This document shows, piece after piece, positions 42,678 to 53,747 of a stretch of 64,000 bases of DNA. The position numbers were made by a program, and so were the translations under genes. The notes beneath the pieces are model-generated. The model was given only the letters and a program-made list of their open reading frames with translations. It searched no databases and had not been told where the DNA came from. Origin of the DNA: Siderastrea radians. Taxonomy: Eukaryota; Cnidaria; Anthozoa; Scleractinia; Rhizangiidae. Each line of letters starts with the position of its first letter. Position 1 is the first letter of the stretch. The stretch spans positions 1,289,394-1,353,393 of the forward strand of contig OZ024891.1 in assembly GCA_964017195.1 (NCBI GenBank), in the 5' to 3' direction.

Positions 42678-42805
42678 GGCTCTGGTTGTTCAAAGAGCGG
42701 ATAACTCTATCCACCGCAAAAATCACTATCCGGTGGAAAACACTTATCCGCTGGATAGCGATTCATCCTGTGGATAGCGTTGTCCAACCTCTGAACAACC
42801 GGGCC
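42678..42805. mobile_element. Palindromic MITE (128 bp)
   Basis: The ends are inverted: GGCTCTGGTTGTTCAAAG with GATAACTCTATCCAC on the left, and GTGGATAGCGTTGTCCAAC with CTGAACAACCGGGCC on the right. The interior repeats ATCCGGTGGA and TCCGCTGGAT. Confidence 0.65.
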
Positions 42806-43244
42806 CTGTTCAAGAACGCAACTAACACCGTCAGGAAAACGGTTTATACTGAAACATGTCAAATAGTTTTCATTTCTTGCCGGAGTGACATTCGTTCCGA
42901 TATCAGGTAAACACCCCAGCCCCTGAAGCAACTCTAAAGGAGCTAAGAGTATTACAACTCCCCTTCCCTACCCCTAGACGGGATGCGAGTTTATCGCAAG
43001 GCCTCTCCAGCCTAGCATTCTGGTGAGTTTGTCTAACGTCTCCCCGGTACTCATGTATACATCTCAATCTGGTCCGGTTGATGAGCTGCCATATGGAGCA
43101 ACGTTTCTTGTCTAATGAAATAAAATGGCGACAAGAGACCAGAACTGGAACCTTCGACCTTTCGTTCATATCGAAAGTCCCACAAGCTAACCACAACCAC
43201 AACCACCGCTCTTGTAACATGGAAATAAAACATGGAATACTTAC

Positions 43245-43367
43245 TGGAGTAACATATGGTCTGTGTCCGTTGGCGTATTGGGCCCGCAATGGTTTGTCCT
43301 GTAGTTCCCAATAGCCATCAAAGGCTATTATCTCCTTGCCTGTCGTTTTTTCACGTTTGTACATCAC
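43245..43367 (-). CDS. Cytoplasmic-tail exon, paralogue of 10549-10650
   Basis: TTTTAACAG precedes a 123 nt exon (phase 0-0) that ends at CTCCA|GTAAGT. It encodes VMYKREKTTGKEIIAFDGY, then a Pro/Gln-containing end (RPYVTP). It directly continues the transmembrane exon at 43901-43989 in phase 0, so a basic cytosolic tail follows the membrane helix. The shared IIAFD(G)Y motif links it to the exon near 10.6 kb. The frame also reads on through the donor, but the splice signal is strong. Function is unknown; a Tyr-containing conserved tail hints at a binding or phosphorylation site (inference). Confidence 0.55.
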
Positions 43368-43900
43368 CTGTTAAAAGAAAACGATGAAATATTAAATTGC
43401 GACAATGTGTACTGTATATGAGATAATCGTACATATGAACTGCGGCCCCTGCAAACGTCGGGAATTTCAAAACGTTCATGCAGAAGCCATTAACGAATGA
43501 AACTTTGCAACTGGAAGCATTTTTTATAACAACATTTTCTGTCGGCCACGAGGCTGAAATTGATTTGCGTGTGTGTCTTTGTTAAGACTTAGCTACAAAT
43601 TGTGGGGAAAATGTTGCAAAGTTCAGGCTTGAAATTAAAATGTTTTGAGTTTCAAGACCGTTCTCAACCATTGCAGTGTCGGTAGTAAATTAATTCAGCT
43701 TTTCATCTTTGTGCAAATTCGTATAGTTCTGCAATTCTTGACGACTCTTGTTTAAATAGCAGAAAACGTTGAAGGAAGGAAGTAAAAGTCTTTTCACTGA
43801 CATTTTATGCCAACAAAATATGGTATTACTCGCAGCTCACGAAAATACTTAATGCCTTCTTTATGTCACCTTGAAGGAAGACAATAATACATGTACTCAC

Positions 43901-43989
43901 CACTAAGATAATGATTATCACAACAAGTATGAGGGCAACTATTGAAGCAACAATCAGTACAATGACCCACGTCTCAAGCTTGGAAGATT
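43901..43989 (-). CDS. Transmembrane exon of the same membrane protein
   Basis: A TTTTAACAACAG acceptor leads into 89 nt, entering in phase 1 like extracellular module exons and leaving in phase 0 at a strong GTG|GTGAGT donor. It encodes SSKLETWVIVLIVASIVALILVVIIIILV: a short polar part and then about 24 hydrophobic residues, a clear membrane helix. With the next exon (43245-43367) it makes a type I membrane anchor plus basic tail. The extracellular exons should lie at higher coordinates, but I found none before the 44.8 kb minisatellite. Confidence 0.6.
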
Positions 43990-44119
43990 CTGTTGTTAAA
44001 AGAGCAGGATTAACAATTATTCCACGGAAGTGAACCGAATGTGAAATCATAGCCAATGCGGCACGCTGCGAAATTCTAGAAGAGTTAATGTTAGGTTCTA
44101 AACGGCATAAAGAGGGCAC

Positions 44120-44544
44120 TGTTTAGTTTCCAGTTGAGCAAAACTGGGTATCATTATCATTGACATAATTAGTGTATCGTAGCATTGTTAAGACATACGG
44201 ATGCTAAAAGTAGCAAACATAAGTCGCGAACGTAGCCTATACATAGTGCTAAAAAGGAGAAGTACCTAAAATGCTATATGAAATTTGGCTAAGCCACGAT
44301 TACACACTACTCTTATCAAATTAACCTATACATGTATCTATATATGTTATAAATCGAGTTAACCTGCTATTAGTATGTAAAGATATTCTAAAAATCTGTG
44401 TTAAATTGTGTTAAAGCTGGTACATAATGTATCATTTGCGGAGATCATTGTCCCTGAATTTACAAAGGGCGTGCAATGTGCAAGCTACTTGACAGTTTGT
44501 ATATCATGCATTATGGTCTGCTGAACTCATTCCACTAGGTATTG

Positions 44545-44548
<4 letters not shown>
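44120..44548. other. No gene seen
   Basis: AT-rich intronic or intergenic sequence. Confidence 0.4.
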
Positions 44549-44590
<42 letters not shown>

Positions 44591-44616
44591 AATTATTATC
44601 ATCATTATTATAGCAG
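44549..44616. repeat. (ATT)n microsatellite, imperfect
   Basis: ATT repeats with a few interruptions (ACTATAATT, ATCATC). A shorter ATT run lies at about 44804-44818. Confidence 0.9.
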
Positions 44617-44869
44617 TACAAGACGTTTATATGCTACGTCCTTAAATAGCACGCACAGGGCGCGAACGTAGCCTATGTAGCTAATTTTCGAAAAAAAATA
44701 ACCTTCTATTAAATGAATATAAAGCACTAAAGCCGCTAAAATGTACAAAGTCTCTTAAATACTAAAATGCCTTAAATTGAATACAAGCCGAGAAACTTAA
44801 AATTATTATTATTATTATTCACAGGAAACTTTTCAAAATTCCCCGTTGGGAAAAAAAAGGGGGGAAACA

Positions 44870-45510
44870 TGTGAAATTACTGGGATTTTACTGGATTGTT
44901 ACAGGAATATCCCAGTTTGGGAAAATGCAACAATACCCATTCCTGGGACAGGTAGAACCCAAAATATACCCAATAATGGAATTTTTCAGACACAAGTTAT
45001 TCCCAGTAGTGGGATTTTCTTGTGTCAAATAATCCCCAATGCTGTGATTTTATTGTCTCGATTTTTTCCCATTGCTGGGATTTCACTGTCTCGACTGTTT
45101 CACAATGCTGGGATTTTATTGTCTCAAATTTACCCCAATAATGGGATTTCGATGTCACTAAATCTCCCCAATACTGGGATATTGTTGTCTCAAATTATCC
45201 CCCATAGTGGTATTTCCTTGTGTCTAAATTTCCCCAGTACCGGGATTTTTTCATCTCAGAATTTCTCCAATAATGGGATTTTGGTGTCACTAAAATTCCC
45301 CAATACTGGGATATTATTGTCTCAAATTATCTTCAATAGTGGGATTTCCTTGTGTCTATATTTCCCCAATACCAGGATTTTTTCATCTCACATTTTCCCC
45401 AACAGTGGGATTTTCTGGTGTCTTAATTTCCCAAATACTGAGATTTTCCTTCTCTATTTTTCCCGTCATTGGGATTTAATAGTCTCAAATTTACCCCATA
45501 GATCCCAGTA
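44870..45510. repeat. 33 bp minisatellite with a 132 bp higher-order period
   Basis: About 19 units share the core CCCAATAxTGGGATTTT, whose CCCA..TGGG is a mini-palindrome. From 45133 four unit types (A-B-C-D, 33 bp each) follow and then repeat in the same order from 45265. Because 33 is a multiple of 3, a plus-strand frame stays open for 221 codons, but the peptide is just the translated repeat. Confidence 0.9.
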
Positions 45511-46083
45511 GCTGCGATTTAAATGTTTTAAAGTTGCAACAATTTTCCCCCTTAAAATTTCCTTAAAGTTGAGGTTACATTGTGCGAAAATTTCGCATTT
45601 TGGGATGTCTCCCCCAAATGTGAAATTTCCTGTTCACAAGATATCCTCAGCTTTAATTTCTCAACGTTATTGAAAGCTTGTTATCAATAATCTTTTACCG
45701 TCTACTTAAAGCAACAAATTTCAATATTTTAATAAACAGCTTTCTAGACAGTAATAAATGTGTCAAACAAAAAAGCACTAGTGCACTAAAACTTGGAACA
45801 TCAACAAAGTGCCAAATTTTACACTTTCATCACTCCTGTAACAATTTGTCCCATACACCTGTATTTTGCACTAAGGGACCTGGGTATCTATAACTTGTTA
45901 ATGGCCTAGTAACTTGTAACACCTAGTCAGGCATGCAAGTAACATGAACAAAAAGTATTAAACTATTAACATCAAGTCAACTACAAATAAAGTTAGTAGT
46001 TACAGTCTGAGTAAGCAATCTCAATGTAAACTTAACTGACTTCTGTTTGCAGGTCAGAAGGCTAGCTATATTTCAATTTCCTT
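45511..46083. other. No gene seen; 3' flank of the next gene
   Basis: AT-rich non-coding sequence. It presumably contains the 3' UTR of the minus-strand gene ending at 46084. Confidence 0.4.
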
Positions 46084-49000
46084 TTAGACTGAAAGATCAC
46101 TCATTTTCAAACAGTTGACGTTCTCCATCTTGGAAATTGTACAATATTGTTTGTTAACCAGTTTCTTGGCCAAGACTCCCAACAGTTGAGTAGGAGACAA
46201 GGTTGTCAAATTTTTTGGTTGCACACTGTACTTTTTCTTGAGAACACTAGCCGCATCATCTCTTGAAAGAACTCTACCAAAAACTGCTTTGATAATTATT
46301 TGATTCGTTTTCAATGGCCATGATTCTAGGTCTTTTTTGTCAGCCAATGCTTTTGGAGCCTGACTGCAACTTGGAGATTCATCACTAGCACTCGAGTCAT
46401 TTAAAATGTCGGTGTAGTGCCCAGAACCAGAGTTAAGATCATCTTGTTCGCCACTTTTACTTGAGGCTACTGATCTGTTATCACCATTTGTCTCATCATC
46501 TGATTCATCTGGTTCAATACTATCCTGGTCATTAGTCAGTATCTAAAACAAAGAACACAACCATACAGTTAGTGATAACTGGGCTGGAAATTAACTCTTG
46601 CCCACTTGCCAATGGAATTATGAAAGTAAAAGTCATATAGCAAATGCCTTGTGTGCATGATGCGTTTTGGCAAGGTAAAGATAAAGTCAACAATCAGTGT
46701 CCAATCCAACAGATTGAAAGAGCCAGATGGCACATCTTTGCTTGTGCTTGGATCTGGTTCCAGTTTCTATATTAGCAACACCTGGAAGCATTACCCCCCC
46801 TCCCCCAATTGCAGAGTTATCCCTAGCATTTCATTAGTAAAAAACAATTTACCAGTACTTTTCCAGGCCTTTTCAAGACTCAAGAAAAATTTTTCCAGGG
46901 CTCCAAAATCCTTTTTATGCAGTGCCACATCTTAATGCAAGATTAAGATGCAAGTAGTTTAGCCAATACACCCTACAAAATAAAACCTACAATCAACAAT
47001 GAAGATAACTACTTTGCTTTGTGAATAAACCTTATTATTTTCACAGGTTTCCAGGATCTGTTATAATTTTCAAGGACTTGCTAGTCCTGCAAAATGCCAC
47101 AATAAAATTCCAGGACTTTCCAGGACCTGTACAAACCCTGTCTACACACAAACTAGGGCATTAAAAGAAAAAAATTGGAGTAAAGTTTCTGGAAACAACA
47201 TAGTGCATGCAGACACCAGGCTAGAGCCTTGGGTCTTCTAACTGAAGGGCAAACTTGTAATCGGCTCACTACATCACTAAACCTAAAAAATTCAAGGGTC
47301 CAAGGGGGATGTTCAGGCTTAGAATTTATCGGGCAATAATAACTAAGCTGGTCTACTAACATTGCGTACTTTTAATTTCTTCCCCTTTTCCCTCTTCTTG
47401 ATTTTCACCTGTTCCTCCTCTGCAGTAACCCTTGCGACAGGGACCTGTTACAAATGAAAATTTTGTAATGGTCTTTTAAACGATTGTTTTAGCTCAACTG
47501 AAAGATATCAATATCCATACATAAACATCAGCAACTCTCCCCTTTCAAATTCCACTTTAGGCTTTTGCATTTTGACTTTTGAACGTCTTCCCCACCCCTT
47601 GCCTTTTCAAAGATCTTCCTTAGGGTGTGTATGGATATGTTTTGGAACCATACAATGTTACATTCTGATGACAGGTCACTAATGAATAAAATTTCGTACT
47701 TTATTCTGTGACAACAGAATATAAGCAAAATACTAAGCATTAAGCAGCAAAAAGTATTTTCACAAGGGTAGGACATTTACCTTTGAATTTAAGGTTTTCA
47801 ACTTGTGATAACGTCTTTGTTCGTTACAAAAATCTTGTATATGTTTTGCAATTCCCTCTACATTAAAACCCACTTCATGGATGCCACAAGCTGGTTCTAG
47901 TTCTGTAGAGAAATCACTCAGTTCAAGCTTCATTTGCGGGGAGTTGAATTTTGGAAAGTTTGGGCCCCACTTCTCGGTTACCAGTGTACCAATCTTCTTT
48001 CGTCTGCAAGAAATAATTAATTAAAAGTTTAAAAGAAATAGAAACCTTTGACGACAAATCTGGTAAACAATAAAAGGAACAATGGAAAAAGATGTAATAT
48101 TGTGTGTGCTTCTTCAGTGCCTACAGTAGTTTGTTACTACACTCTGTTTAACCCAATCAAGTCTGTATTTCCACGATTTAACCACTGAAAGGGCTTTTAG
48201 CCGTAAATTGAAAAGCAGGTGTTCTGCAGGCATAATATTTTAAAAGATAAGGTGCACATGGATTGCCAAAAAAGCTTTCTTGAGCCCCCCCCCCCCCCAC
48301 CCATTTACTCCGCCCTCAAGGAAGTCAGATTTTGTGAAAGGCACCACTCTGTTTTAAACCCCTCACTCTTACATAACATACACTTGATTACAATTCAGCA
48401 GTAGTCTCTCGTGTTATTCACTGTGTACTTAAACTTGGTATTTATCGTCCAGAAATAGTCAAGTTGTGCTACAAATGGCAATGAATTTGTAAAGCAATGA
48501 CATCACATAGCCCATTTCTTGTTTTGTTTTAGACATGGGTGAAATTGTCTAGAAAATTAATGTTAATTTTCTCAAAAATTTAGGATATGTTATAATCACC
48601 CCTATACACCACATTCCTTATCTATAATAAGCTGGCCACCCTTGCAGTGTCAAATTAAACAATCCCCCCCCCCCCTCTCTCGGGGCAAGGGGGCTCAATA
48701 CACCTTTTTTGGTATCTAGAAAATGAAATTACTTCAAATGTGAGTGTCCAGACTTAAAGTTGCTCAAAATGTTGCCACAACTGCGCAAGAACTTACTTTG
48801 ACAAATACAGACGTCTCAACTCTGGAGTAAATGTGGCGATGTCTGCCATTGTTGGTTTCACTGCTGAAGGAGAACGGGGTCTCTTCTTTGGCACCTTCCT
48901 TCCAAATTCCTCTTTGAATGCAACTGCTTCACCATAACTTAAATGCAGTTTTGAAAATATTGGTGCATCTGCTTCCCTTGGTGATAGATCTTTAACAGCC

Positions 49001-49610
49001 GCTTCATCAATGATTTCCTCCTCTAAAATATGTGTGTTAGGAGAAAATCAAGCTTAATAAAAAATGGAGTACTTGTATTACACTGACAACACAGCAACAT
49101 GATTAAAGCCATTCGGACCGGCATGACCCATTATTTTTAACGTGCATGCACTTTGATTCACGGATTTTGAATTTCATGGGATCGCGCACTGCAGTTTCGG
49201 ATTTACGCCATATTGTAGCGCATGTGCTTCATCTGGCTGAGGAAAATTATGAACCTGCGTTTGCGCTCGAAGCTTGTTTTTAGTTATTTTTGGGTGATAA
49301 TATGCCACGTACAAATAAATTTCATTCCGATAAAAGAAATTTAAGTCCATTCAGTGTAATGAGAAGTCTTATTTTTTTGTGCATTGTTGTGGTTTGTAAC
49401 TCTGTAGTGGATACACGATACGAATTAATGGCGAGTGGATTAGCTAGCTAGTGTACTTCAATCTAAAATAAAGTACTTACTTTCAAATGCTTTCATTACT
49501 TCGTCGCCGAATTTCGCCTGTATCTTTTCCAAGAAGGACTCTTTCGTTGCTTCTTCGACAGTCTTATTGTTTTCGATTTCTCCATCAACTGCACTTGCAG
49601 AACTTGCCAT
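46084..49610 (-). CDS. Intact five-exon gene of unknown function (370 residues)
   Basis: Exons in transcription order: 49610-49481, 49022-48797, 48003-47781, 47444-47370, 46542-46084. All borders have GT/AG, the phases agree, and the sum is 1113 nt, ending in TAA. The protein begins MASSASAVDGEIEN; an upstream GTG/ATG-type extension (to 49673) is open but less likely. Seen: an acidic N-terminus, KKRPRSP (about 89-95) and KIKKREKGKKLK (207-218), both like nuclear localisation signals, an acidic Ser-rich linker (219-290), and a C-terminal part with VLSRDDAASVLKKKY and LLGVLAKKLVNKQYC that looks helical. No domain is recognised. It is divergent from a transposase-like gene with only about 230 bp between the start codons. 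It could be a host nuclear factor or the second gene of a transposon. Confidence 0.7.
46790..47110. repeat. CCAGG-rich dispersed repeat in intron 4
   Basis: TTTTCCAGGCC, TTTCCAGGAT and CCAGGACTTTCCAGGACCTG recur on both sides of a central AT-rich part. A C run (CCCCCCCTCCCCC) is at 46793. It is probably an old inverted-repeat element in the intron of the minus-strand gene. Confidence 0.35.
48270..48700. repeat. Poly-C tracts in intron 2
   Basis: Runs of about 13 C at 48287-48299 and 10 or more C at 48663-48675, within the intron between exons 48003 and 48797. Simple sequence only. Confidence 0.7.
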
Positions 49611-49841
49611 ACTGCCCCGTTGAACCACGAGCGAAAAGAGGCAGAGAGCGAAAGCTCGCCAAAACTTAACCACGTTTACTTACATAAAGCCATTTCTTAT
49701 TGGATAATTTTCCCGCCTTTTTGACCATGAAGGTTCATGAACGGCGGTTTCATTCTTTACTTGAACCCCATTGGCCTAATTGAGATTTTGCTGGGGATAA
49801 CCGCTGGACATTTGAATTGTTGACATTGCCTTGAAAACAAG
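49611..49841. promoter_or_regulatory. Shared divergent promoter region
   Basis: Only about 230 bp separate the start of the minus-strand gene (49610) from the start of the transposase-like gene (49842). The plus start lies in AACAAGATGGCGGCT, which matches the YY1-type motif AANATGGCGGC often found over animal start codons. No TATA box is obvious. Confidence 0.45.
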
Positions 49842-51107
49842 ATGGCGGCTGGTGGCTCCAGCTCGGAAATTCAGACCACTGCGATTCCGTGGTCAAGAGA
49901 TGAAATTTCCTCTTGTAACTGTGATGAAAAACCTTTTACACATGTTCACTGCAAGTGTTGGAACTGCCGCGGGAGGGCAGTGCACAGGAGTACAGAATTG
50001 CGGCATTGGAGGGAAGCTTGCGTTTATTCCACGTGTAGTTTCGCGAACGAATCGGAAGAATCAGTTTGTGGTACGGAGGACATGGATATTCAGCAGGAAA
50101 ATGACGAGTGGCATGAGTTACCAAGTGTTGTAGGATCTCCTCCAAATTGTCGGTCAAGAAGAGACTCTTTGGATTCCTGCAGCTGCGCTCCTGACCCTGT
50201 GACACAAGACGAAATTACCAATCCCCTGACAAAATTGTTGTGAAGGCAGTGCTCGATGCAATGGCTATCATGGAAGACTGTGGTGTTTCAATAAAAACGT
50301 TTGAAGACATTCTTGAATAGGGAAAAACTATGTTACTTACTTTTGTTGGAGATGAAGTTGATGTGGATATTCTGAGTGCCTTGTGGCCTAAGAACTGGAA
50401 TGCAGTTCAATCGCTTCTAAAAGAAGAGGGCTTTGATGATGTAAAAGAATATTATACTTGCATTTGCAGAGAGAATAAGATATTTACCCGAAATGGTAAA
50501 ACACACACAAAATACGAGTACAGCCGCAAATGGGGCATCATGGAAAGCAAGGATGAGTTTTGTTCTCATTGTGGTAAGAAAGGATACATTAAGTATTACT
50601 ATCTTGGTTTAAATGCAAAGCTTAAGAACTGGTTTCGTAGTGAGAGCATGTGCAGAAAATTGTTGTCCCACTGGGATGAAAGGGAACATTGGCTAGGAAG
50701 AGTTACAAGTTGGCCAGTGAACTAGGAAATGTGGGATGGGGAAAGATGGCTAGATCTCCAGTGGTTTTGGGACCCAGACCAAAGATGGACTCTCCCAATA
50801 AGGTGTGTGAATTGCAAAGCTATCATTTCCGCACAAACACTATCTCACTGTTCTAAAGATGACGATGGTATGGCTTTAGTGGATTGTCCCGAATGCTTTG
50901 AGACATTTCCCTTTCAAATTAAAACAACAACCGGTTCTCCTCTGAATCTAGCTTTCATTGGCCACTTGGATGCGTGGCAGCCTTTTAGAAAAAGCTTACG
51001 GAGTTGTGGGTGAATTGAAATCTCTATTGCTAATATGTATAAGGAAGACCGTGCACATGTGGAGGAAGTGTATGTTGTAGGTTTTGTACCCAATAATTCT
51101 GTCCCTA

Positions 51108-51181
51108 ATACATACATACGTACATAAACTTTATTGAAGTGTCAGGGTATTTAGCTATGGATAGCTAATTGGGGACACTAG
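51108..51181 (-). mobile_element. Retroposon 3'-tail insertion in the transposase pseudogene
   Basis: An ACATACATAC tail is followed by AAACTTTATTGAAGTGTCAG and GCTAATTGGGGACAC, the same family as 10855-10910. It interrupts the coding text between VPN and KYKYQS-like residues. Confidence 0.55.
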
Positions 51182-52603
51182 CAAATACAAGTACCAGAGC
51201 GTTTTGGTCCATTTTTAAAACCCCTTATGAATGATCTTACCAATGCATTCATTGATGGATTTCAAGAATCCTACCCTGCTGCACTTACTATAAGTAATTA
51301 TGAACCAGGTGAAATGCCCACTGTGCGAGTTTTGCTGTTGTGTTGGATTGCAGATCATCCTGGCCAATGTGAATTTGGAAAATTTCTGAATCAGGGTAAA
51401 TGTGGCTGCAGAAGATGTAAACTTTCTGGACAGCAAAGTGAACATTCCTACCATTATTACTATGGTGACAATCGTTTCCACTGCCGCTACCCATGGGAAA
51501 GCAGGGATGTTGAACTTGAACAAGAGAATTTCTATGACCATGACAATGAAACACGCACGTCTGTTGTCTTCTGACAAAGGCTTCACTGGAACAAGTTTAC
51601 TGCACAAATATATATTTGTATCCTTTATATGGATTTGATGTTCTACAGCATACAGTTATTGATATTTTTCACTGTCACACTTAACCTTTGCAAAAATCAA
51701 GTCCAAAGATTGCTAGAACTTGAACTGCTTGACAAAACTTACCTGGATGAACAGATTAAGAACTTCCCATGGACAACTGAGTTAAAGACTGGAAGACTTC
51801 CTGTTGCAGTTGGAAGGGATGGTAAAGGCCTTGGATTCTGGAAAGCAGAAGGTTTTCAAAAATTTGCATATCCCATGCTTGAGTGCAATCTTGAAGAAAA
51901 GCTGCATAACGTAAATGAACTCGAAATTCTTTGTTCAGTTGCACGATTCACAGAATTGCATTTTAACAGTGGCAGAGATGGATGGAATGATCAAATGATT
52001 GAAATGCATAAAGTGCTGGCCAAAAGAATAAATGTCAAAATTGAAGAAACACAAGGTCTTGATATGTGTACAATATCAGTACACAACTTGCTTCATGTCC
52101 TTGATGATATACTAAACTTTTCTGCAACAGACAATTATTGGTGTGCTGTTTTTGAGAGAGCAGTTAAAGATTATGTGAAGAGGTCTAACAATTGCAAAGG
52201 TGTGGATGGGACTTTTGCTAAAGCTGAAGCTCGCAGAGAGTACCTAAAAAGTCTTCAAGAAGAAGAGATTATTGAGCGAACCGAGACAAATGACACAAGT
52301 CAGGTATGAAAATTTCGAAAATACACTTCAAATACAAGGGCAAACATTGAAAGGGGTAAAGCTCCTTGTGCCCAAATTGAAGTCAAGCTATTTGTATTTT
52401 TTTTTCATTATATTAGCCTTCAGATCAACTCGATCACTGATATTAGGTAGTCAGCCGATAACAAATTTTTAAATCAAGGAATGAGTTTGAATTTCACATG
52501 TATGTTGTATTTTAAATTCTCTAAACTTCATTTTTCTCTCCCCCTGCCTATCCCCCACCCCACCCTTTCTTCTTTCAAAACAATTAACAATCTTAGGCAC
52601 ACA

Positions 52604-53561
52604 TTACCACCATTTTCACTACTACGCGACTTTTCTTTTCAAAACACCTCTGAGCACTTTGCAATACGCTTCCGTCAATCATACCTTATATGGGAAGTGT
52701 ACCGCAATTGAATTGAGTTCGAAGGAATAAGGATGGCGCCAAATTATCCCGTAAATTTGCGCTGGCGAGTCATATATTGACTAGTAAGAGGCTTTAGAGT
52801 CGTTGATGTTGCAAGAATACTTCACGTTTGGTATTTCGACCTTTCTTCAGAATTAAATACCCGCTCGGTGGATTATCCTATGCGGCGGATGGTAAGCGTG
52901 CGTTGAAACTCGCGAATAAGCTAAACCAAAGTGTGAAGTAATAATTCTAGTGACTAGAATTGGCATCGTTTCTTGCAAAAACAATCCAACAAGTCCTACG
53001 TACGTTTCTTCGGCTTTCTTCTTGTCAAACCCATTTTCTTCGCGAATCGGTTGATCGCACGCCGATCATGATTCGTTTTCCGTTGCATACTCTATTCACA
53101 CCTGAATTTCGTCCTCGTACACTTCGGGATATTGCCAGATTTATACTCGTGGTGAATAACATGTCGTATGCTATTTTCAGGTCAGAAAAGCTAGAATTTT
53201 TACTTCACACTTCGGTTTAGCTTATTCACGAGATTAAACGCAAGCTTACCATCCACCGCATAGGATAATCCACCGAGCGGGTATTTAATTCTGAAGAAAT
53301 GTCGAAATTTCTTTACAAATATCTGCCAAACGTGAAGTATTCTTGCAACATCAACGACTCTAAAGCCTCTCACTAGTCAATATATGACTCGCCAGCGCAA
53401 ATTTACGGGATAATTTGGCGCTATCTTTATTCCTTCGAGCTCAATTCAATTGCAGTAACATCACACACTTTCCATATAAGGTATGATTGACGGAAGCGTA
53501 TTGCAAAGTGCTCAGAGGTGTTTTGAAAAGAAAAGTCGCGTAGTAGTGAAAATGGTGGTAA
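52604..53561. mobile_element. MITE with about 350 bp inverted arms
   Basis: The left arm (52604-52950) and right arm (53191-53561) are inverted copies, starting TTACCACCATTTTCACTAC. The centre (52951-53190) is single-copy. It lies in the presumed intron of the transposase-like gene. Open frames over the arms are mirror images. Confidence 0.75.
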
Positions 53562-53593
53562 CATTGCAAATGAACATGGCCATTGACCATTTC

Positions 53594-53747
53594 CACATCT
53601 CCCATAATACACCTTGGTTGCCCCCCAAAATTTTGCATAAGTACTGTTTTAAATTTCTCTTGCGACGACAGTATGTCCCAAGAGAAATTGAAAACAATGC
53701 TTATGCAAAATGTTGGGGTGCAAACAAGGTGTATTATGGGAGATGTG
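53594..53747. mobile_element. Palindromic MITE (154 bp)
   Basis: The ends CACATCTCCCATAATACACC and their complement, with pairing continuing through AATTTCTCTTG to a 16 bp loop. It lies just after the larger MITE in the same intron. Confidence 0.7.

Noticed and set aside
43051..43311. Minus-strand ORF with a VVVVV stretch
   Set aside because: It overlaps the tail exon in another frame and has no exon signals.
44846..45511. 221-codon ORF
   Set aside because: It is a 33 bp minisatellite with a period divisible by three, not a gene.
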